Below are positions 56,182-64,000 of a stretch of 64,000 nt of DNA, piece by piece. Location of the stretch: the NCBI GenBank assembly GCA_030272585.1, contig BSYQ01000010.1, forward strand, positions 4,774,001-4,838,000, written 5' to 3'. The DNA comes from Bryopsis sp. KO-2023 (Eukaryota > Chlorophyta > Ulvophyceae > Bryopsidales > Bryopsidaceae). Made by a program: the position numbers and the translations under genes. Each line of letters begins with the position of its first letter. Position 1 is the stretch's first letter. The notes under the pieces were generated by a model. It made no database searches, had not been told where the DNA came from, and worked only from the letters and a program-made list of their open reading frames with translations.

Positions 56182-58255
56182 TTATTCCTGCTCAACCTCC
56201 TCTATCTGAAAGTATCTCGAATAAACGCAAAAACCCCATGCAGCCATGATCACCACAGAACTTAACACATGCATGGGTTGCCACTTTGCAGATACTTTCT
56301 CCCCCCGCCCTCCAACTGCGGAACCCCCATCCCCCACAATCAAATCCTCACTTTCTACGGAGCTTTCGGCTACTTCTACCTCTGATGGAACGAACTTGTG
56401 ACGCCTGTGTCTAAACATAGAAGGGGAGGGGTCGCCAGCAGGGTAATCATCATCCCTCGGCTGCCGGGAAAACAGGCTCTTGAAGGCCCTGTATACTCTT
56501 GTGCCATACCCACTGGAGGACACTTCACCAGGAGCTTCTTGCTTGGGGGCGGGTTCAGCGTCGTCGTCACTGGGAGGGTTGTTTAACATCTGACAGAAAA
56601 AAAGGGTAAAGAAATGACATGTCATTCGCTTATCCATTGATCGCTCAAGTTTCAATTGTCACTGCTTAGTCATTCTTACATTCTCTCTGTAAGCGCCAGA
56701 TCACCTGGCTGGATCGACATCGCTGGAAAAAGACACATGCACATCCCGGCAACAGATTCATGGGAATTCGTTTTTTCCCACTTGAAAAAGAAGAAACACT
56801 CACTCTGAAGCCATGGACAGGGAACAACACATGTCTCTCCTCGCTGCCACTCCCACGTCTCAGCCCAGCCCCGACAATATCTTTCACATCCTCCTCTGCT
56901 TCTTCCCTGGCGGAACTCTCTTCATGTGGACTCAACCTTGCCCTCCTAAACGACATCGGAGTGAAAGGCAGCGGAGTGTAGAACACTTCTTTCACTTTTC
57001 CCATCCAACCCCTCCCCCCACTCCTCTCAGGCATGATCGGAGTTCCACCGGAGATTCGATCCAAGTCATTATCGTCCAAAACCTCCTCATCTGTCTCAAA
57101 ACCCTTGTCAGCAACTTCCATATCTTCCAATCCTTCCCCTTTTTTGTCTTCGATGCCTGCCACCCCTTCCCCCACCTTTGCAGGCCTTAACTTTTTGGAC
57201 ACCCAGCTCGAGAATTTCCCCACCACGCTCCCAGACGGTGACTCCGCCGATCTGAGAGCTTCATCGATGGGGGGAAGGGGTGGCGGTAAAGGCAGCATCC
57301 CACTACCACCCGATTTTTCGTTACTCTCGAAAACCTCTGCCTCTGGAGCTGGCTGGACTTTGTCGCCTTGGCTGTGCTCTTCTCTTACAGGTGACCTGGC
57401 AGGAGCGGGTTCGTCAGCGTCCGATCTTGCCGAAAATGATGGTTCCATGGAGGGAGACTTTGTCTTGGATTTGCGCTTGGGGGTGGAATGAATCGTGGGG
57501 CGCAGGAGCTCTGCTTTCTCTCTATCGACAATCCACTCCACCACCTGAATTTTACAAAATGAACAACCCAGCATTAGAGTAGCAGATGCGGTGGGTGAAG
57601 TCGTTTAATGAATCCTTGAGTTCGCTTTGTTAGAAATCAATTCAGCAAATTTCCTTTTTCCTTTATTTTTTCTTTTTTTCAAAAGAAAAAACAAAATGCC
57701 CTGAAAAAATCTACAGTAGGCATCAAGTAGTTGAAGTTGGTTGGCATGATCTGGGTGGGGTATTTTTCTACCAGTTTTTTTTTGTGTTATAGAATGAAAT
57801 ACTTGCTTGATTACAAAATTGATTAAGATGCAACTCCACCGATAAAACTTCTGAGTCTTTTCTTTCGAAAAATTGTGTTTCAAATTAAAGACACTTGATC
57901 ATGTTGAACAAGTAATCAAAAGATTTTGCAGGCACATCAGATCGTTTCTTTTCTACTTGGATATACTTTTTATCTTTTTTCTTTCGTAGCATTCACTGAC
58001 AAGGGCAATTAAACAATTATCTTAAATTGGCATATTTATTTCCTATTTTCCTCCTAAGATATCTGGATAATTACTCACGTCAGCCATTTTAAACCAGTAT
58101 TTCTCTTCATCGTCGTCGAACTCGACGTAGACGCTTTTTCTTTTGGTTGAACTGCCAGCTTGCACAACCCCCGTCACTGTCCCCAGCCATGTCTTGTCCG
58201 GCTCATAAAATATTTTCCCAGGGACCTCCACACGCAAACCTTTCCATTGAGCCAT
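56182..58255 (-). CDS. Tail-anchored protein with N-terminal Tudor-like domain
   Basis: Not a family I can name. Exons 58255-58079, 57544-56804 and 56589-56182, all phase 0, 441 residues. Residues 1-60 look like a small beta-barrel of the Tudor/Agenet/PWWP class (GLRVEVPGKIFY, TWLGTVTGVV, KSVYVEFDDDEEKYWFKMADV). A long acidic, Pro/Ser-rich, probably disordered middle follows, with basic clusters (TPKRKSKTK) and LxxWVxKKLRP-like helices, and near the C terminus one membrane segment (VLSSVVIMAAWGFCVYSRYF) followed by an acidic tail of about nine residues. A single C-terminal membrane helix suggests tail anchoring in ER or nuclear envelope, with the Tudor-like part in cytosol or nucleoplasm. An in-frame Met five codons upstream sits just before a likely 5'UTR acceptor, so I prefer MAQWKG. 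Confidence 0.75.
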
Positions 58256-58920
58256 CCTGCAACGTGCCACGAAACAAACTCAAATTTCCCTTCCAGACAA
58301 CAAATCAAAAGAGATTAACTTGCCAAACACAGCGCTATGAGAATTCCAACGCCGGGAATAGAAGATACCAGCTTTCGAACAACATTGTTTTAACCCATCT
58401 CGCTCGATTCGCCAGCGGACCTGGTTGCCGATCAATCCCGACGAAAACGTTGAACTGATTGAGCCGAGACTGGCAGGATCTCGTGATAAGACGGCGACGT
58501 GCGACATATCGTGGATTCTTGTTTGCTAGTTCAGCGAAGATGTGTTACCTTGTTTGACGAGAGTTTCTGGCGCTGCAAGTAAACCGATCCCAGTCGCGGT
58601 CTCACAACGTCGTCCAGAAACGAAAACTGTGTTTCTCTTCCCAGTACGTTTTTGCCCAACCAAACACCAATTCATGTCGTACGTTTTGACAAGTTCGCTG
58701 GAATCAGACGATTTGATGTGATTGTATGATAACGCGAAGTTTTTTTCCACTCCAGTTCTTCCGCGACGGCCATCATGCATATGCATGGAAAAACCACTGG
58801 CCGCGATCGCAAACCAAGACACCAGCTTGTACTGTTGTACAGTTGCCAAGGCCGAAACTGCTGAAACTGTGTAGAGAAAGCATGATTACCATAAAATTCC
58901 TGATGCGATGAAGTGTGGAA

Positions 58921-59103
58921 TGTGTACTCAGTGGATCAGCTTGGCCAAACAGATTGTTACTGCAGAACACCACGGAAGAAGCCCTGAAGCGCGTTCGACC
59001 GCACGACATTGGAGGACGTATCTTTGCCCTAGATGTTGCTGTGGACGCACTTGTCGTAAAACAACTGGAGGACCAGGTTGGAATTCGCTTTGAGTCAGAG
59101 TAA
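58921..59103 (+). CDS. Last exon of a short unrecognised gene
   Basis: An open stretch ending in TAA codes for a helical C-terminal segment (TTEEALKRVRPHDIGGRIFALDVAVDALVVKQLEDQVGIRFESE, given here in fragments: NTTEEALKRVRP, DIGGRIFALDVAVDALVV, KQLEDQVGIRFESE). A good acceptor ACTGCAG lies at about 58959, with another ACTCAG at about 58932. Composition looks protein-like, but I recognise no family and could not define the upstream exons, which would lie between 58320 and 58900 in the gap after the tail-anchored gene. Could be chance. Confidence 0.35.
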   Translation, partial: CVLSGSAWPNRLLLQNTTEEALKRVRPHDIGGRIFALDVAVDALVVKQLEDQVGIRFESE

Positions 59104-59354
59104 TAACGCGCTCCACACTCGTAGGTGGGGTTACTGGGCGATTTCTCTGGAGACGTAACCTGTCAGGCGCGCAGGTGTGCAGAGTTAGAAAAAGTATCTT
59201 CCGCGACAGAATTCGACTGTCGACGTCAGTAGTTGTGAGGTGAGTACTCAGCTACAGTCCTTCGTGGTGCTTTCCTCTTCAAGTGCTGGTCAGTACCCTG
59301 CTCGTCAGTTTCGTAAAGCAGCTTTCGTTGTTCGCAAGGTGATAGTCGACTATA

Positions 59355-62171
59355 ATGGGAAAAGCTATCTTCGCGTATTCCGTGGCTGTGTGCGTTTGCC
59401 TGCAGTCCGTCGTCGGAACTCCTCGACAAGATTCGCTACCCCGTTCCGACAGGAATTTAGACGCGAGGTGGGCTTTGTGTGTCGAACTATTATCTCATAT
59501 CTGACAAACGATATTATCCTTGCTGGAAACCAAAAGGGCGGAAACTAGGGCAGAAACAGTCATTAAGTTTCCTTGTTTCTGCGAAGGAAGCTTTTGGCGG
59601 TTGGAGCCGGTGAAACGGCCCACACGAGCACTACTGTCGGCCTGAAGCTCTATTGCTCAATTCCTTCAGGTCAAAATGTAGTTCTATCACCCGTGAGTAT
59701 CACAGCAGGTCTGTCCATGCTGTACCTGGGTGCCAAAGGAACCACTGCCCAGGAGTTGGAGCGCACTGTTGGGTGAGATAAAAGGACAGGACCTTCAACC
59801 TGTCACCTCCATAGCTTTGGCACCCCTAACCTGTCCAAATCCCAGCAAAGTTAGCCAAGCTTCACTGACTAGTCATCTGCCCCCATCAAATACTTCATCA
59901 TACATGTCTATATCAACATGCTCTCACTTGTATTGAATATATTTCACTGCAGGTTTCCAGGTCAACCCCTGGACGAGAGCTTGCATATGTCGATCGGACA
60001 GCTCTCCTCCCCTCATTCAAGTAAAGACTTCACGTTTAAGTCAGCAAATAATCTGTTCGTCAACCCACAGCAGCCAATTGTATCGTACTACTCGAGCATA
60101 GCCCAACAGGCATACGACGTGACCCCCACAGTTATGGATTTTTCAAGCAATCCTGAAGGCAACAGGATTGAAATCAACCAGTGGGTGGCGAGTCAGACAG
60201 GGGGGAAAATCACAGACCTTTTGCCGGCAGGGTCAATTTCTGAGGTGCGATATATTACATCCAGCCGATTGTTGCGGGAAACGCTCAATGATTCGGTAAT
60301 GCTGATCTTGCAAAATTGGACTCAGTGGAAGAACGGTTTCCTCTTCAGGCAACACAGCTGGTTCTGGTGAATGCTGTTTTCTTCTCTGCCAAGTGGGCAA
60401 CTGAATTTCCAAAGACCAGAACAAGAATGCAAGAATTTACAAAGAGCGATGGGCAAGAGATTCAAGTCAACATGATGTCCAGGGAGGGAACCTTCAATTA
60501 CGGAATGGACAAATCTCTGAAAGCTCAGGTGTGCAGTTGGCAATTCTACCAAGGCATTGTTTGAACAAGAGGAAATCGGAATTGAATTGCAGTGGTCCAA
60601 ATCATTGCGTTAATCCACCATTCTACGATACTCTCCATGCTGATGTGATCGTTTCAATTTTGAAGAAATATATTCCTGTATGCATGGTCCATCGTTTTCA
60701 TTTTTCTCCCCCGTCGCTATATCTGCCTTCAGCAATAATAATTAAAGTATTAAATTGTGTTCCCAAATACCACAATCCAATTTTGAAATGAAAAATGGAG
60801 CCCGATTCCTCTGGACTTGTGTGTTGAGGTCATAATTGTTGTGAATGTGCCGACACCCAGTTGTGGTGTGATTTTCTTATTTTCTTATTTTCAATTTTTT
60901 TTGAAGGTGTTGGAGCTTCCATATAGAGAGAGGCAGTACTCGATGTTCCTGGTTCTGCCAGTTCGTGATAAGAGTTTGCAGGAAATCGAGCAACAATTCT
61001 GTTCAATGGGCGTGAGCGTTGCCCAGTACATCGCCGACAGAAAAAACAAGGTATCGAGCCTGTGCAGTCAATTTTTGGCTTTCCGCTCGAAAGAGTTGTG
61101 AATACAAAATCATGCAAAATCATACCTTTTTTTAAAAAGACTTTTGAAAAATTTGCAAAGCTTCTGCCAGTGTCTACCTTCAAACAGGCCAACGAGAAAC
61201 AAAAAAAAAATATCTTGCACAAAAAATGAGCGTTCATGGAAGTTTGTCGAACTTCTTTTACAAGAGGGGGGGGGGGCTAAATCGTTAATACCAACTAGCT
61301 ATTTTCTTCAATTTTTTGCGGAAGAAATTGGACCCATATTTGAATGGTTTTTTTTTACAGTAAAGACTACCATGACTGCTTGAGAGTCTTGCACAAATAC
61401 TACCCTCATATTTGGGGGCCTTAGCGAAGGAAAATGACTGACCATAAAACCACCAGTGTCAGAATAATGTTGTTTCATTTCCTCAAGAAACTGCTTTGTT
61501 GCTTTGCAGATGTCCAGAGAATTATTGGATGTGCAGCTGCCACGGTTCAACCTTCAAGAAGAATTATCTCTTCATGATTTGTTGCCCCAGCTTGGGGTTA
61601 CCACTCTCTTCAAACAGAACTTGGCGGACCTTTCTGGAATCGATGGGACAAGGAATTTGTATGTCGCCCAGGCACAGCACAAGGCCCTCATACAGGTTAG
61701 ATTTCCTGGCTTCTTTCTTTCTGTTCTTTTGAGAGGGGGGTGGGGTTGTCAGTCTAGCTGTGTGTAGATTGCATCCCCTGGTAACCACCTCCGTTATACA
61801 AATTCAACAAGAGGAAATTCATCATGCTTGAGGGGGGCTGGAAAAAGGGGATCCGTGTCGACTTCAGGAAGGAAATCTCGGAATTTTTTACCAATGGGTT
61901 CCACGATATGTCCAGGGGTGAAGCTGTTATGCGCTTGGGCAATGGGAATGATTATTTTTTCCTAATTCTTGTGTTTTTTAATTCTCGAAACGTGTCTGCT
62001 TTTTAGGTTGACGAATCAGGAACTCGTGCTGCAGCAGCCACCGCTTCTGGAGTGGTCCTGAGATCTCGGACTCCGGAATTCGTTGCAAATCGTCCATTCA
62101 TGTTCATAATTTTTGATAACATAAACAAGGCCGTATTGTTCCTAGGAAGGGTGAACGATCCCATAGCATAG
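59355..62171 (+). CDS. Secreted inhibitory serpin, plant LR class
   Basis: Serine/cysteine protease suicide inhibitor. Exons 59355-59467, 59587-59772, 59953-60244, 60349-60528, 60907-61050, 61510-61695, 62007-62171; phases close, 421 residues. The N terminus is a signal peptide (MGKAIFAYSVAVCVCLQSVVG). Serpin marks: NVVLSPVSITAGLSMLYLGAKGTTAQEL, SANNLFVN, INQWVASQTGGKITDLLP, LVLVNAVFFSAKW, a breach/shutter set, and PFMFIIFDNINKAVLFLGRV at the end. The reactive loop has an inhibitory hinge (GTRAAAATA) and reads VLRS at the scissile region, so P2-P1 is Leu-Arg as in the conserved plant LR serpins. Targets would be trypsin-like or Arg-specific cysteine proteases. Plant LR serpins are mostly cytosolic, so a signal peptide is notable. 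Confidence 0.93.
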
Positions 62172-63540
62172 ATTTGGGATCCTCCATCTTGAAAGAGGAT
62201 ATATTTTTTGGCTTGTTGTTTTTTTCTTTCGCACTTCTTCCTCTGGAGGAAAACTCATTGGAAAAGTGTCATGAAAAAAAAAAATGGAGAGAAAAAATTG
62301 TGAGTGTGAGTGGGGGTGTGTGGGTGCTGGTCGGCCTTGATCTGCCTGAGGGAGGCTTAGTCAACAAGCCAAGCATCTGGGCGTGATGAATTCTTATGTG
62401 TATATTGCCAGAGGTTGCGGGAACGGTGGGAAAAATACGACAGCTTTCTATGTGTGTTTTTTTTTGGTTTTTTTCTTTCCTGTGTCAATTTTCGATAGCT
62501 TGGAAACAAAAAGAGAAGGAGAAAAAGAAAAACGAGCAAGGAAGAAAAAAAGAAAAAGAACGTGGAGCTCTCAAAAAAAAAAGGAAATCTCCCAGAAAAG
62601 GAACGACTTATTTTGACCTCTGACACCTTTTTTAGAGAAAGCGTGATTCAAGTAGGAAACAGCGGGAGTGGAAAAAAAAAGAAGAAGAAAGAAAAAAAAA
62701 CATAAAAAAACTCTGAAAAAAAATTACAAAAACAAAATGTGTTTTAAGGGATTGTGCCACAGAGACAGTCAAGTTGATGCAATTGGGCTTGGTTGATCTT
62801 TTTTTGTCGTTTTTTTTTTTTTGGATTTAGTAGTTTCGGTGGCTATGTATCTGGATAAAGAAAAGGAAAAGGGGAAGGGAAAAGAAAAAAAAACAACGGG
62901 CAAAGAAAGATATTAAAAGAAACAAGAGAAAAAAAAATAGAATTTTATGTTGTAGAATGGGTTGCTGTACTCTTGTGGCAAAGAAAAAAACAACTTCGGT
63001 GCCAAAGATTGGCAAGCAAATTTGTGTTATATTTGTTGTACGGCATATCTGCAGGATAAATAAGTTGGTGTGCTTTACTGTTGGCGTTGTGGAAGACCAT
63101 TTTGTAATGGGGAAATTGAAGTTAATAGTCGACGAATGTTTATAAGAACAAAAGCCCACTCCCTCCCGCCCATCCAGACAGTATTTGTATCAGCAAAAGT
63201 ACAAGACAATATCAGGCATTTTCATTGGGAAACAGGATGTTCACCGAAAACTAATAATGTCTTCCCAATCAGTTTGCTTTTGATTAGTTTATCCATGCAT
63301 CCATGCATGAAACCACAACTGACAGCAATGGCACTTTTGTTGGAATCCCGTGAGTTACCTGAAGTTTATTACGTAATTTTACTGAGAATGGAAGTATAAA
63401 GTGGTGTTCGTCGTTGTATCTCGGCCTTCTTTTGTAAGAACTTCGCAAATATTACCCTGTGCCTTGAAAACCAACGCTGGACCTGTTTGTTTTCTTCTTC
63501 TGACTTTTCTCCTGTGGGAAAACTGCAAAATACCACCCCA
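62172..63540. other. Low-complexity intergenic region
   Basis: Long A runs and GAAAA-type purine tracts (about 62500-62720, 62860-62940) after the serpin gene. No gene recognised. Confidence 0.5.
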
Positions 63541-64000
63541 GGTGCAACCTGAAAATCAACCTGAAGGCATTAGAGAAAGATGGGCAGAATTGTGGAATCT
63601 TCTGGTGGCCGAAAAGAGAATTTGGGCCGCCTGGGAGAAGGAAGGAAAAAGCCCAATGAGGAAAGGAAAATGAGACAACAATTCATAACATCACATTTTC
63701 GAGGCGATTACGGCTTTCAACGTGCATTGCAAGGGCAAGTACAACGTCAACTGCGCAATGACGTTCGAGAGCTTCAAACCAAAACGTCGCGGGTGTTTGG
63801 AACGCGGCACTGGTACCGGCCCTCCCGCACCAGCAGGCGGCGGCGCGTTTGCAGGAGGTAACGAGTGCACAACCCTTCGCCAGGTCCCCGTTTTCCACAA
63901 GTAGAGTTTTTCATCATCACTCCAGCGCGCGCGCGCATCCCAAAGCAAAGCCAACCCTTTTTCAGCTCGTCTTTCAAGAACATATCAACTCCTCAACCTC
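63541..64000 (+). other. Possible gene fragment at the right edge
   Basis: A stretch at about 63541-63670 (acceptor-like CCCCAG, then VQPENQPEGIRERWAELW) and another at about 63702-63902 (AITAFNVHCKGKYNVNC, then a Gly/Pro/Ala stretch) look protein-like but end in stops and match no family I know. The region may be exons of a gene running off the window. Confidence 0.25.

Overview
This is a nuclear window from a green-lineage eukaryote, most likely an alga. It carries an intron-containing RbcS gene on the minus strand whose product has the long beta-A/beta-B loop and the [10 protein letters not shown] block of chlorophyte-type Rubisco small subunits. Host genes are rich in short GT-AG introns. 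A hydroxyproline-rich glycoprotein gene and a plant-class 'LR' serpin fit the same placement. The species cannot be fixed from the sequence; a TE-rich green alga (prasinophyte, core chlorophyte or streptophyte alga) is the working guess.

Left third (1-20.3 kb): a nest of transposons. The outermost layer is a plus-strand retrovirus-like LTR element, left end off the window, with zinc knuckle, protease, RT, RNase H and integrase. It was hit twice. A minus-strand Ty3/Gypsy chromovirus (301-10119) with 798-bp LTRs that look identical and a 5-bp target duplication GGAAG itself holds a 538-bp TRIM-like element (71-bp terminal repeats, duplication AATCG). A 7.05-kb hAT DNA transposon (11369-18414, 8-bp duplication CCGACGAC) landed in the stretch coding for the RT catalytic motif. 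The hAT looks whole: a 12-exon transposase of 902 codable residues on the minus strand. Its ends and two of its introns are packed with ACCTGTCTGGACAGGT-like palindromic units, and most of its other introns carry their own minisatellites.

Right two thirds (21.6-64 kb): single-copy host genes. In order: RbcS (-); a giant secreted Pro-rich (PPPPPATPA)n glycoprotein (+); an Mpv17/PMP22-family membrane protein (+); NAA15, the NatA auxiliary subunit (+, 14 exons); a makorin-type C3H/RING E3 ligase (+, 8 exons, with a MITE-like element in intron 3); an ankyrin-repeat protein (+); a small secreted Cys-rich PSI-like protein (+); a twin HMG-box protein with an organelle-type presequence (-); VPS51, a GARP/EARP tether subunit (+, 11 exons); a tail-anchored protein with a Tudor-like N terminus (-); a short unrecognised gene (+); and a secreted inhibitory serpin (+, 7 exons). 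A possible gene start lies at the right edge. These genes are functionally unrelated and look like ordinary euchromatic neighbours, not a pathway cluster.

Exon borders were placed by hand from splice consensus, reading-frame phase and family conservation. Where the phase sum closes exactly (hAT, RbcS, NAA15, makorin, serpin, the tail-anchored protein, the PSI-like protein) the models are strong. VPS51 exon 6, the ankyrin gene start and the short gene at 58.9 kb are weak.
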